Below are positions 1-8,155 of a DNA stretch of 10,763 nt, one piece after another. Source of the DNA: Oehlia diaphana (taxonomy: Eukaryota > Glomeromycota > Glomeromycetes > Glomerales > Glomeraceae); NCBI GenBank assembly GCA_003833135.1, contig QZLH01000144.1:131041-141803 (forward strand), written 5' to 3'. Within the stretch, counting starts at the first letter, position 1; each line of letters starts with the position of its first letter. The translations under genes and the position numbers were made by a program. The notes below the pieces were generated by a model. It ran no database searches. It was not told the origin of the DNA and saw only the letters and a program-made list of their open reading frames with translations.

Positions 1-189
1 AGCACAGTTTCCGATATTTTAAAAAGATCAGAACATTGGCTTTCCATTGATACCACTTTACCAAATGCAAATAATTTTCGTGAAAAATCTAGTGTTTATC
101 CACAACTAGAAGAAGTAATGAGCATTTGGGGTATGACAGATAGTTCTTTTATAAGAATAAATTTATATTCATTTTTGAATAAATTTTGA
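1..189 (+). pseudogene. CENP-B/pogo (Tigger)-like transposase, N-terminal fragment
   Basis: The frame is open from the first base to TGA at 187-189, 62 codons with no start in the window. It reads STVSDILKRSEHWLSIDTTL, then a spacer, then FREKSSVYPQLEEVMSIW. This matches the junction between the first helix-turn-helix and the CENP-B-type second helix-turn-helix of pogo/Tigger/JRK-family transposases: 'vSdIL' is the recognition helix, and 'R...YPQLEE.L.IW' opens the second DNA-binding domain. In the family this part binds the transposon ends, and a DDE catalytic domain of several hundred residues follows. Here the resemblance stops after IWG (about 132), and the rest (MTDSSFIRINLYSFLNKF) is AT-rich and unlike the family. 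There is a GTATGA at 131, but no convincing continuing exon follows. I read it as a truncated, probably dead copy; the 5' part lies outside the window. The family is expanded in Glomeromycotina. Confidence 0.75.
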
Positions 190-275
190 AATTTTGAACG
201 AAAAATCAATTGATTTCTTGGTATTTCAGATTTTTCATATATTTTTATATAAATCCGGTTTGGCGAGATTTTTTC

Positions 276-304
276 GATATATCGGATGTCTTGATATATC
301 GGAT
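276..304. repeat. Two direct copies of GATATATCGGAT
   Basis: The 12-mer GATATATCGGAT occurs at 276-287 and again at 293-304, a 17-bp period, between the transposase fragment and the next ORF remnant. The stretch 190-353 is otherwise AT-rich with no gene. The repeat could be part of a transposon end or a protein-binding site; nothing in the sequence decides between these. Confidence 0.6.
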
Positions 305-353
305 ATTTTTACTGGAACCAACTGATCCGATTTATTGAGATTGCCTGTGTATC

Positions 354-1041
354 ATGAACCAAGGACAACACTCCCGGTTCAAAAAACCTTTTATTCTGGA
401 CCAATCATCGGCCAGTTCATTCAAACAAATTCGAGACTTACCAGAAAACACAATTTTATTCCCTGACATTTCACGGTTAATTACCCGCAAGGCGCCGACG
501 CTAAACAAAAATGGCGAATAAAAAATTGGATATGCAGAACATGTAAACAAACGGAAAACCTTACCACCTTTACCTGCTGATTTTGAAGGTGACCGCAGAA
601 AATATTACACAGACACATATAATATTAACCTCTACAATTACAAAATTAGAAGACGTTTTGACGTACGCTCACTCGCTCGCATTATACCAACTTTATAACG
701 CCAAACACACCTTTATTGTGGAAGATGTCGCCAAACAAATCCAGGCTGACATGCAATACGTAATTTCAAAGAAAGACATTGATATCATCAACGATCAAAA
801 TACCTTTTTCCGGGGACATCACCTCCTGATGATACATCCAACACCAGGTTAGCGACACATCATACATCTCTGCTGCTGAATCGGTAGCAACAGTCATATA
901 GTACCCGCCTATGCCAGGTCATGACTAATCAACTCACCTCTCATAAAAAATGACATTGGACCTTACATACGCGCATTATTCCACACCTGACAATATTTAC
1001 GTGTGGCATCGGTCAACGAAAGAAAAATTCGGATGTTAAAT
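354..1041 (+). pseudogene. Decayed protein-coding ORF, function unknown (possibly from a mobile element)
   Basis: Several plus-strand readings with coding-like, GC-richer composition follow one another. ATG at 354 opens 55 codons (MNQGQHSRFKKPFILDQ...) to TAA at 519-521. The same frame then reads on (KIGYAEHVNKRKTLPPLPAD...) to TAA at 696-698. From about 583 a second frame takes over (ENITQTHIIL..., TITKLEDVLTYAHSLALYQL, ...IQADMQYVISKKDIDIINDQ) to TAG at 850-852. A third frame follows (HQVSDTSYISAAESVATVI) to TAG at 899-901 and, after two more stops, MTLDLTYAHYSTPDNIYVWH and on to TAA, ending about 1041. The succession of stops and frame changes suggests one ORF of about 220 codons broken by at least one nonsense change and two frameshifts. 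I recognise no family. It could instead be several exons, but splice signals at the frame changes are not convincing. Confidence 0.5.
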
Positions 1042-1300
1042 TAGTTCGAATTAATTTTTTTAGATTTTATTATTCGCTTCTTTTTTCATTGGGCTTTTCT
1101 GGTAATTAATATGGCTATGCATAGGGTTCTTTGAGAATAATGGGCAATTGGGCAGGGCGACTCCTTTCAAGTGCCTAGGGAGTTGGACGAACTCGCATTA
1201 GTTTAATTTTTGTATCATGTTTCTTTCGTAATTCAGTCTGCTAGCAGTTGCTTGTAGTCCCAGTTTTTGTCTCATATTTTATAAAAATAATAAAAAAAGT
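1042..1300 (+). other. Non-coding tail after the decayed ORF, with an A-rich end
   Basis: This is mostly non-coding sequence of moderate GC directly behind the decayed ORF. It includes a hairpin-capable segment: ACTCC at 1160-1164 can pair with GGAGT at 1190-1194. It ends in a segment resembling ATAAAAATAATAAAAAAAG (about 1279-1300). The layout, an ORF then a unique tail then A-rich DNA, would fit the 3' end of a retroposed element or the 3'-UTR of a dead gene. No target-site duplication was found. Low confidence. Confidence 0.3.
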
Positions 1301-1397
1301 TAAACTTATATACAAATAACATATACTTTCTATTTATTGACAGATTATATAAGTGCATAAAATGAAGGAAAGAAGTAAAGAAATTTCAAATTACACC

Positions 1398-1788
1398 GGT
1401 AAGACTCTGTTCGGTTTGGTATGGGTAATTACCGATTTACCGATCTTTTTTAATTTTAAAACTAATAAAAAACGTTTTCACAACGTTTTTTATTAAATTA
1501 TCAAAAAAAAAAAAAAAAAAAGTTACGAAACGTTTTTTTTTAAAAATTAAATTAAAAAAAGACGTTGCGTAACGTTTTTTTTTTAATTAAATTAACTGAT
1601 AATAAAAAGAATGGTTTCGCAACTTTTTAACTATTTTAAAAAAATGTTTCAAAAAATTCTTTATTGAATTTTTATTACCAGGTTCGGTAAATCGCAAACT
1701 TATACCGAAACCGAAGTTACCGAACCCGATCAGTAAATTTACCGAAAGGTTCGGTTCGGTATTTACCGATACCAATCGGAGCCCTACC
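1398..1788. mobile_element. Small non-autonomous DNA transposon (MITE-like), about 390 bp
   Basis: The two ends are imperfect inverted repeats. The left end from 1398 reads GGTAAGACTCTG, then (after 4 extra bases) TTGGTATGGGTAATTACCGA. The reverse complement of the right end, read from 1788, is GGTAGGGCTCCG then ATTGGTATCGGTAAATACCGA. About 27 of 34 aligned bases agree. The interior has no ORF. It is rich in A/T runs, AACGTTTTT motifs and, toward the right end, many ACCGAA/TTCGGT half-sites. A TAGGGC-type end recalls hAT elements, but I found no matching 8-bp duplication of the flanks (TACACCGG against CCTGATGG), so the superfamily stays open and the exact ends may be off by a few bases. Confidence 0.5.
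1480..1600. repeat. Degenerate 40-45 bp internal repeat with AACGTTTTTT cores
   Basis: Inside the MITE-like element, three successive segments share a scheme: a (C)AACG or TTACGAAACG / TTGCGTAACG head, a T-tract, ATTAAATTA, then an A-rich stretch. They start near 1480, 1521 and 1564. An uninterrupted run of 19 A lies at 1503-1521. The copies differ enough that alignment is approximate. Confidence 0.4.
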
Positions 1789-1980
1789 TGATGGCAGATT
1801 TAGCTCGGATTGGTAGCTCGAAAAAGCTCGCAAAAAAAAAAAATAATTTATTAATCCCGATCTGTTACGATAAGTAACTACAGTTTCGGTATCGATCATA
1901 TGACTTAACGGATCCGATTTATCGATCAGATCGTGGATAATCAATTAAAAAAAAAAATTTTTTTTTTCTTCTCTTCCCGG
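1789..1980. other. Spacer with AGCTCG triplicate and an A-T palindrome
   Basis: No coding reading is supported here. AGCTCG occurs three times within 29 bases (1802, 1815, 1825). Further on are several CGATC/GATCG words (1858-1933) and a run of 11 A followed directly by about 11 T (1947-1968), which is self-complementary. This is probably decayed mobile DNA continuous with the element to its left. Confidence 0.35.
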
Positions 1981-2041
1981 ACTTAAATTTCGACCGGAAC
2001 TCCGGAATTGTAAGTTGGGATCCTAGGAATTTTTTGGTTTT

Positions 2042-2060
2042 GGAACGTTACTAACGTTCC
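2042..2060. repeat. Perfect palindrome GGAACGTTA-C-TAACGTTCC
   Basis: Nine bases (GGAACGTTA) are followed by one C and their exact reverse complement (TAACGTTCC). AACGTT is itself palindromic and recurs close by at 2072. This could be a hairpin, a dimeric protein-binding site or a transposon remnant. It lies 5' of the repeats at 2077 and 2205. Confidence 0.7.
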
Positions 2061-2076
2061 TTCCTTTAGAAACGTT

Positions 2077-2156
2077 CTCCTGGACTCGAATTCCGTCGAA
2101 ATGAAGTAAAAACAGCCTTCTGGACTGGGTTTTGGCGAAATGAGGTGTATTGAGTT
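2077..2156. repeat. Two diverged copies of a 40-bp tandem repeat
   Basis: The segments at 2077-2116 and 2117-2156 align at a 40-bp period. Both start CT(C/T)CTGGACT, share CGAAATGA in the middle and continue with (A/G)GT. The CGAAATGA(G)GTGT part resembles the CGAAGTG(T)AGGTGT end of the larger repeat downstream, so these may be older, shorter relatives of it. Confidence 0.5.
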
Positions 2157-2204
2157 TCTTTCTTTTTTTATCTGAGAACGTACTGACGATTTTTTATTTT
2201 TTAG

Positions 2205-2550
2205 GTTTCCGGCCCTTCCTTGGAATGGAATATGCGGTAAGTATATTTTGAGCGGGCGTGTAGCGTTATGAAACAATATTAACGTCTATTTTCTTTTATT
2301 TTTTAGATTTTTGGCTTTCTCTCGAAGTGGAATACGACGGTAGGTGTTTTTTGGGTGTGCAATGACGTTATTAAACAATATTACCGCTTTTTTTTTATTT
2401 ATTTAGGTTCCGTCCTTCTCTCGAATATGACGGTAGGTGTTATTTGGGTGGGTGTAGCTATATAATAGCGTTATTAACAACATCAACGCCCTTTTTTTTA
2501 TTTTTTTTTTAGGTTTCCGGCCTTTTCTCGAAGTGTAGGTGTTATATGGG
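2205..2550 (+). repeat. Four-copy tandem repeat, each unit built like a mini-exon with splice sites
   Basis: Four cores occur at 2205-2236, 2307-2339, 2407-2432 and 2513-2534, with periods of 102, 100 and 106 bp. The consensus is about GTTTCCGGCCTTTCTCGAAG followed by TGGAATACGACG. Each core is preceded by a T-rich tract ending in TAG (2204, 2306, 2406, 2512) and followed at once by GTAAGT (2237) or GTAGGT (2340, 2433, 2535). The spacers also share sequence: a GGGTG(G)GTGTAGCGTTATTAA-like block, AACAATATTAACG, then the T tract. The core lengths (32, 33, 26, 22) are not all compatible with one reading frame, and I recognise no protein in them. The array may be a multiplied exon-intron unit, or a minisatellite whose unit happens to contain splice consensus sequences. 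Confidence 0.7.
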
Positions 2551-2619
2551 TTAAAAATCCTTTTTAATTTTTATTTTATGAACGTTAACCAACAGTCATT
2601 TTTATTTTTTGTAAGTTCA

Positions 2620-3330
2620 AGACACCGCCAAACACTTGATCAACTCAAACAATCCAACAAACCAGTCAAGCCACTTTATGGAATACTAAGGATATACCTA
2701 TAAGGAATGAAAGGAAATGAAAAAAAAAACAACAATGTGAACAGGAATATACAGCATTTTATCAAAGAATAGCAGACTTTAGCACATCGCTTAATAAATT
2801 TCCCAATAGAATTATTATGAGAAAAGTCTTAGTACTTATACAAATAGCTCTCATTATATACTACCAGGGGATTTCATACTGAAGACCTTACATCTGATTC
2901 ACAACTTTTCAGGTAAAACATTTGATGAATATTGGAACTAGTTCAAAATCTCAAATCACCCCTTTTACTACAAGGTTTATACAATGAGGATTCCAGTACC
3001 CCAGACAACATTAAACAGTTAGATGCAAGACCTAAAAAACATTTACCTAAGACTTTAATCAAAATTTAACAAAGAACAAATTGGATATACTATCCATACA
3101 AACACTAACTCGGCCAGTGATGTAAATTAGATTCGCGCAGTATACATTACTTTTATTTCCCGTGTATTTCCTTGAAAATATTAGGCGGCATTGTTCTTAG
3201 TAGCATCTATCGTTATTTTAATCTAATATATAAAGCATATATGAAATTAATAGGTTGCGCATATGAATTTTATTAATGATGTGCTTTGCACATATAAGTT
3301 TTTGAATTTATAACACTGAATTGTCTGCGG
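2620..3330 (+). pseudogene. Decayed coding-like region, unidentified
   Basis: Base composition rises above the surrounding AT-rich DNA, and protein-like readings scatter over all three plus frames with many stops. One frame is open at 2721-2882 (53 codons, including QEYTAFYQRIADFSTSLNKF). Another gives SSHYILPGDFILKTLHLIHN and KTFDEYWN around 2850-2940, then YYKVYTMRIPVPQTTLNS and SKFNKEQIGYTIHTNTNSAS toward 3110. No single frame survives, so this is at best the fossil of a larger ORF, possibly of a transposon. I cannot name a family. Past 3130 the readings fade into AT-rich DNA. Confidence 0.3.
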
Positions 3331-4137
3331 TCTTTCTTACCATGTTTCTTCAAAAAAAAAAGAAGTCAGTTTTAAAGCTTCTAAAAGAACAGCACTTCAA
3401 TAAGATTCTTTAACAGTTGTTCAGCCTAAAATTCATTATAATTTGAAAAAAGTAAATCTAGATTTTTATCTATCAACACCCTTTTTAGATTTTTTTTAAA
3501 AAAAAAATTATCATTAAATTACTTAATCTTAATTAGCAATTCCCACAAAGTGGTACTCCTTAAACAAGCTCTATTCTACAATATTTTGATCTAGAATATT
3601 TTATCACTAATATATTAATAGTATAGTAGTTTTCAATGTGAAAAAGATTAGCCAAAAGATCATTGGTCAAATATTACATATCAATTAAAAAAAATCTATA
3701 ATCTTATTATTTTATAATAAAGCAAAACAAAGAAACTTTATAAGTCAGAATTGTTTGCTGAAAATTGTAAATTGTAACATGGTAAGTTATTTATGTCTAA
3801 AGAACTACTATTATTATAATATTTATTTATATCCGTAAATCTTTTATTTCAATCAAATAATATGATAGTAAAATATATACTAAAATTGAAAAAGCAATTA
3901 TTTATTGATATATTTTTAACATGTAAATGACAATATAAAAAATATCATGCATTTTTCAATAAATTACTAATAGAATATATTATTAAAAACAGATTCATCT
4001 ACGATAAAATCATAAAATTTTAAATATAAATACATATAATAATATAATTGTTTAAAATTTGTACAAAATGGTACAGTATATTGGAATATTGGAACTTTAC
4101 TTTTTTTATATTAATATTTATTATTTTCTATTTATAG
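3331..4137. other. AT-rich stretch without a recognisable gene
   Basis: No open frame of note, RNA gene or clear repeat was found. A GTAAGT donor-like word directly follows ATG near 3779-3787, but no partner exon could be supported. The stretch ends at a T-rich tract and TAG (4135-4137) in front of the next open reading. Confidence 0.5.
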
Positions 4138-4320
4138 GAATATCCGCCACAATTCTTTTGGTTGAGAATGCGTGATCTTACTAAATTGAGTCATCTTTCA
4201 ACAGAATTGTTAATGCTTAAGAAGATAAATGTAACATCTTATTACAATAGAAGAGAATTAAATATAAATAACATTTCACTAAAAGTTTTTATTATAGCGA
4301 AAATATATGAAGTTAATTGA
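4138..4320 (+). pseudogene. Possible terminal exon or gene remnant, 60 codons
   Basis: After a T-rich tract ending in TATAG (acceptor-like, AG at 4136-4137), a frame opens and runs 60 codons to TGA at 4318-4320. It begins EYPPQFFWLRMRDLTKLSHL and continues STELLMLKKINVTSYY. The first 30 residues look protein-like; the second half (LNINNISLKVFIIAKIY) is what AT-rich DNA tends to encode. An internal ATG lies at 4168. No family is recognised and no upstream exon was found. Either the last exon of a decayed gene or a chance opening. Confidence 0.3.
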
Positions 4321-4773
4321 TAATTTTATATTTTAAGAAAGTATCATATTGAATTAGTCCCAAATTATTAAGTGGAACTTGTTTTTGATCTCATATTTTG
4401 GTACATACAGTAAAAAATATATAAGTATACCATAAAATAACAATCTTTAATAATTTCAACTATTAAGTAATGATTGAGTTTCTTAATCTGCACCATTTCT
4501 TAACAATATAATTTTGATATCTAATACATTGTAAATAAATCGTTATAACATTGTTAAGATTATTACCAATTTATATCGTATATCATACTTATTTGATAAA
4601 AGGAATGCTAAATTCCATAAATTATATTCATCATAGAAAGATAGTATATATTTATTAGGTTCTCATGTTGATAAAACAATTTCGAAAAGAACATGTTTAA
4701 GTAATATGATTGAAGACTGATATAAATCAATTATCATAATAGTATGTTAATTAGATTAGTAAAGTAAAAATGA
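4321..4773. other. AT-rich stretch without a recognisable gene
   Basis: I saw no supported ORF, RNA gene or repeat. An in-frame TGA at 4771-4773 marks the earliest possible boundary of the coding-like exon that follows. Confidence 0.5.
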
Positions 4774-5052
4774 CACCGTTGTGTACACATTTATCAAAAT
4801 TTATTTTGTTCAAACACCTCCATTAATAAACTCTCTGATGAAGTTCTGGATGCAGACGAGTAAGATCTTAATTATAGTACTAGTGAATATTGCTTATTTG
4901 TTAAAATTATATTTACATTTTTTAATTTTAGATGCATAACTCCACGGTCGCCATGCCTATCGACAGCGACAATGATCGCAATTCACAGAGAAGACTTTGG
5001 GGCAATTGCTTGCATGATATTTATGACATGCATCCCAACTCATGATCTTTAA
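4774..5052 (+). pseudogene. Two-exon gene fragment joined by a 72-bp intron, function unknown
   Basis: Exon A, open from 4774 to 4859, ends ...SNTSINKLSDEVLDADE. A GTAAGA donor starts at 4860 and a T-rich tract with TTTTAG ends at 4931. Exon B, 4932-5052, continues in frame as CITPRSPCLSTATMIAIHRE then DFGAIACMIFMTCIPTHDL and stops at TAA 5050-5052. The splice rebuilds codon GA|A. Exon B is markedly richer in G+C than its neighbourhood. STATMIAIHREDFGAI vaguely recalls the end of a cyclic-nucleotide-binding fold (ATV.A...L..DF), but residues of that motif are missing, so I assign no function. A competing frame across exon A (VVYTFIKIYFVQTPPLINSL) is also open. No start codon or promoter is evident; probably a remnant of a larger gene. 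Confidence 0.4.
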
Positions 5053-5280
5053 CAAATTATTAAAAATTATTCAATTAAAATATGAGATAGATATAGATAA
5101 AGTTTTATTAATTATAATTAAGAAATACACCTAAACTACGAGTTCTAATTTTAAAAATTACAATTATTATTAATAGTAAAATTACAAATCTTAGTTTTGA
5201 ATTGATATTAATTATTTGATTTGTTACATAAGAATTTATTATTCTAAGAGCAATTAGTTATAGTCATTTATTACCAATTT
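5053..5280. other. AT-rich stretch without a recognisable gene
   Basis: Short A/T-rich words only, with no supported feature. It separates two GC-richer coding-like islands. Confidence 0.5.
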
Positions 5281-5740
5281 GCGCATGATCATTGGCTGAT
5301 GTTTGAGACAGTAATGTCAGTGGGAGTAACAGAACATACACTGGCCAACAGTGTGGGAAAGTTAATCATATGAGACTTTATCAAAAAAAAATTAAAAAAT
5401 CTAGCCAAAGATAGTTGTATTGATAAAGAGGATACTCAAAAATTGTTTCCCTTTTCAAAAAAAGTGTTTTACCATCACCTTATTATTAAACATACAAGCT
5501 GGAGAAAAAAACCATGAATCGAGTCTGTTACAAAAATTTATTCAAGAGAATGGTGATTTATCCAACACTATCATATAATCATATATAATCGGAAGAATCT
5601 TACTAAAAAAGAAAAATGTTCCGGCATATTGTAAATCCGAATGGCTAATAACAATAAGAAAATTACCATGGGCACATGCACCTTATATAAGAATTTGAAT
5701 AAAGTATGCAGATATTATAGAAATATAGGCCATAAAACTT
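5281..5740 (+). pseudogene. Decayed coding-like region, unidentified
   Basis: One plus frame reads HDHWLMFETVMSVGVTEHTL then ANSVGKLII before a TGA near 5371. It continues past the stop as DFIKKKLKNLAKDSCIDKED and TQKLFPFSKKVFYHHLIIKH to a second TGA near 5515. After that, another frame gives KKKNVPAYCKSEWLITIRKL and PWAHAPYIRI around 5605-5695. Three blocks with plausible residue mix and at least two stops plus one frame change suggest a dead gene or transposon ORF. No conserved motif or catalytic residues are identifiable. Confidence 0.35.
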
Positions 5741-6502
5741 AGAAGAAATGATACTAATGTAAACAACTTAAAATCTTTAACATGCAAAGTACAAAATCTG
5801 AAAAATCTGAACACAAAACAAATTATTAGACATTTATGCTGTAACAAAATATATAACAATTATTATAGCTATAAAAATTTTTATTATAACAGCATTATTT
5901 CAAAAGCTTGTATAATAATCAGAAAATTAAAATTATATTAACAAAAATTTTTATTACTATTAAATAATCAGAAACACGAGAAAAAAATCTTATCCATTAT
6001 TAAAATTTTTGAAAAAGAATAGAAAGGTCGATAGGATAAAGAATAATATTATTTGACAAGTGGTCTATTTGAATTATTGTATAGTTTCAGGTAGAAAATA
6101 GCCCAATTTTAATATTTATGCAGTATGTGAAGTTTAATACAACATAGTACAGAATATATAAGTATTTTAATAAATCTAAAATAAAAAAAAAGTTTACTTT
6201 TGTTTTTTAAAAAAAACGGTTCTTGAAAAAATGACGAGAAGATATTCATTAGAACAAGATTTAAGATTATTAGTAAATGATCCAAAATAATACTAATATT
6301 ATTTGAAAGAGGTGTAAGCACTGAATTGTTCAGATTATTTTATTATAAGAAATTTACGGTTAAATCAATTGAAAGTAATATGGTTACTAGATTAGAAGGT
6401 TGGCCGAAAATTTCATGCCATATAATGATAAAAAACATATACTACATTTGTAATAATAAATCCGCTTGATTGTTCAATAAAAAACACTATTACTGTATAT
6501 CA
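5741..6502. other. AT-rich stretch without a recognisable gene
   Basis: Very AT-rich, with many short A/T words and no supported gene. The minus-strand frame at 6109-6321 is made almost wholly of residues with AT-rich codons (I, L, N, F, K) and is not believed. Confidence 0.5.
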
Positions 6503-6640
6503 AGGGCCGAAAACCAAACTCCCATCGGATTTTGAGTTGATGTAACGTCAGATGTACGTCACGAATCCACAGTGGAGAAGCGCCTTCTCAAACGCTACTT
6601 GCTCACTAGAGAACTCAGCTTTTTTGCTCTCCTTTATTTG
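6503..6640. other. GC-richer island, possible coding remnant; two ACGTCA sites
   Basis: CAAGGGCCGAAAACCAAACT starts near 6503, in an otherwise AT-rich area, and could be the end of a DNA transposon (hAT ends often begin CARGG), but no inverted partner was found. ACGTCA occurs at 6545 and 6556, which on the minus strand is two TGACGT CREB/ATF-type half-sites. From 6548 to about 6640 the minus strand reads ESKKAEFSSEQVAFEKALLH then CGFVTYI, protein-like but short. The plus strand is also open over part of it, so the coding strand is not settled. Confidence 0.25.
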
Positions 6641-6676
6641 TATCACTACCTGATATATTATTATATTTTTGAACCA

Positions 6677-6701
6677 ATATATATATATATGTATGTATGT
6701 A
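6677..6701. repeat. AT and GTAT microsatellite
   Basis: Alternating AT (6677-6690) runs into three units of GTAT. Simple sequence, likely variable in length between strains. Confidence 0.8.
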
Positions 6702-6712
6702 CTGTATATATC

Positions 6713-7430
6713 TTGTTGGGCCATCCATGAAGAATATTGAACGTGTAACCCTTTCATCAGCGATCCCGATTTTGTGTTCTAAAGAAAGAATTTTTAAATA
6801 AGCAAAACAAACGTGTTAATTGGTTATTGTAAATTTTGTGATCATGATCATCTAACTCAATTTATAATTTGATCACATGTTTGGATTAGTGGATTGGTTA
6901 ACTTACGATCAAATTAGCCCCGAACGATCAGAAATGAACAGGTTTACAATCTCGAAATTTTAATATTCCCAAAAATTCATTACATACTTGACATTTATAG
7001 CATTACTTAACAATTTATAATTTGTTATCATTTAATATTTAGATTACCCTGATTTGAATTGTGTAACGTGTATCATGTTTCCGCTAAATTATTACGAATT
7101 TCTATTATAGAATTATGACATTTTAAATACGTTATGGTAATGAACGCCGTTCATTTTCGTTTGCTATATATTTTTACATAACATCACTAAAATTATGATA
7201 AATTAAGAAAATAATATTTTTATTCATACAACAGCTTATTTCCAGAATATTATTTGTGTGCACAATTTATTATATGGTTTATCCCGGGGCAATAATAATA
7301 TATAACTTTTTTTTTTATTTGTAACACACAATTCTTTAATAACAAATGAATAAAAATGTTATTACAAAGTAATATAAAGAATACTTAGTTTGATTAATAT
7401 AATTACTCTATTTTACTAAGATGCACCTTA
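6713..7430. other. AT-rich stretch with two short palindromes, no gene
   Basis: No ORF is supported. TGATCATGATCA (6839-6850) is a perfect 12-nt palindrome, and TGAACG-C-CGTTCA (7141-7153) has 6-bp arms. Either could be a binding site, but both are short enough to occur by chance. Confidence 0.45.
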
Positions 7431-7770
7431 ACTTTTGTAGCACTAACGTTAAACTACATTATTTCTGAACTATTTCATAACCCCTTTATCTACTGATATG
7501 CGCTTAATTTTCCGTTGACGTCGTAGCACCACTGTAAAGTTATCATAATAATGCATCAATTTATTGCTGAACAATTTATAACCCCTCTATCTAGATCTTT
7601 CTTTTTTTTTGACGTTGTAGCACCACCGTTAAGTTACCATAAATTTATTGCTGAACAATTTACTATAACCCCTCTATCTAGATTTTTTTTTTTTTTTTGA
7701 CGTTGTAACACCACCGTAAAGTTACCATGAATTTATTGAACAATTATAATCCATCTATCTACTAATAACC
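7431..7770. repeat. Four tandem copies of an 86-94 bp repeat
   Basis: Copies start near 7431, 7517, 7611 and 7699. The consensus begins GACGTTGTAGCACCACCGTT, continues AAGTTACCATAAATTTATTG and CTGAACAATTTATAACCCCT, then CTATCTAGAT and a T tract of 9-16. The T tract grows from copy to copy (a mixed stretch, then 9 T, then about 16 T). The two central copies are most alike and the outer ones are more diverged. No ORF runs through it. This is a minisatellite of unknown origin; it is not a CRISPR array, because the units abut without unique spacers. Confidence 0.8.
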
Positions 7771-7861
7771 GAGCAATACATATATAAATAACAAGAAAGG
7801 TCAAAAATACTACGCAAGGTTTTTTTATTAGGATAAAATAAGTAAAATCAATATGTAACTT

Positions 7862-8052
7862 CACAATTGTCCAAAAATAAGCAATCTAACCATATAACTT
7901 TATTTTTTTTACCAATAATATCATCTTTGCTAAAATTTCCGTCTTAGTAATTTTTTCATCCCCTATCACTTATGTTAGATGTTATGTAATATATTATTAG
8001 ATAATATCAAATTTATCCAAAAAGTAAACAATTGTAGCATATGACCTTTTTC
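7862..8052. repeat. Diverged pair of about 45 bp
   Basis: 7862-7906 (CACAATTGTCCAAAAATAAG, CAATCTAACCATATAACTTT) and 8008-8052 (CAAATTTATCCAAAAAGTAA, ACAATTGTAGCATATGACCT) align, 146 bp apart. Together with the outlier at 8156 this suggests that 7431-8220 derives from one repeat-rich element. Confidence 0.35.
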
Positions 8053-8155
8053 AAAAATTCTGCGAAAATAAACAAATGAAAAATATGACATTAGCAAAAA
8101 ATATCATTAATTTTACGTAAACAGCATGTGATATTGTTACCTATACATATAGTTT

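Noticed and set aside
332..550. Minus-strand frame of 72 codons
   Set aside because: It lies opposite a better plus-strand coding reading (354-521), and its composition follows from that strand.
1587..1944. Two overlapping minus-strand frames
   Set aside because: They cover the MITE-like element and its ACCGAA repeats; no protein motif is visible.
1983..2276. Minus-strand frame of 97 codons
   Set aside because: It runs antisense through the tandem repeats and palindrome and shows no family motif; the repeat structure explains the sequence better.
4932..5052. Cyclic-nucleotide-binding domain
   Set aside because: Only ATM.A and a later REDF resemble the motif; the intervening residues and the rest of the fold are missing.
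6109..6321. Minus-strand frame of 70 codons
   Set aside because: Composed of I, L, N, F and K from AT-rich DNA, as expected by chance.
6503..6640. hAT transposon end at CAAGGGCCGAAA
   Set aside because: No inverted partner or 8-bp target duplication was found in the window.
7431..7770. Possible CRISPR array
   Set aside because: Units abut with no unique spacers, the repeat is too long, and the setting is a eukaryotic genome with introns.
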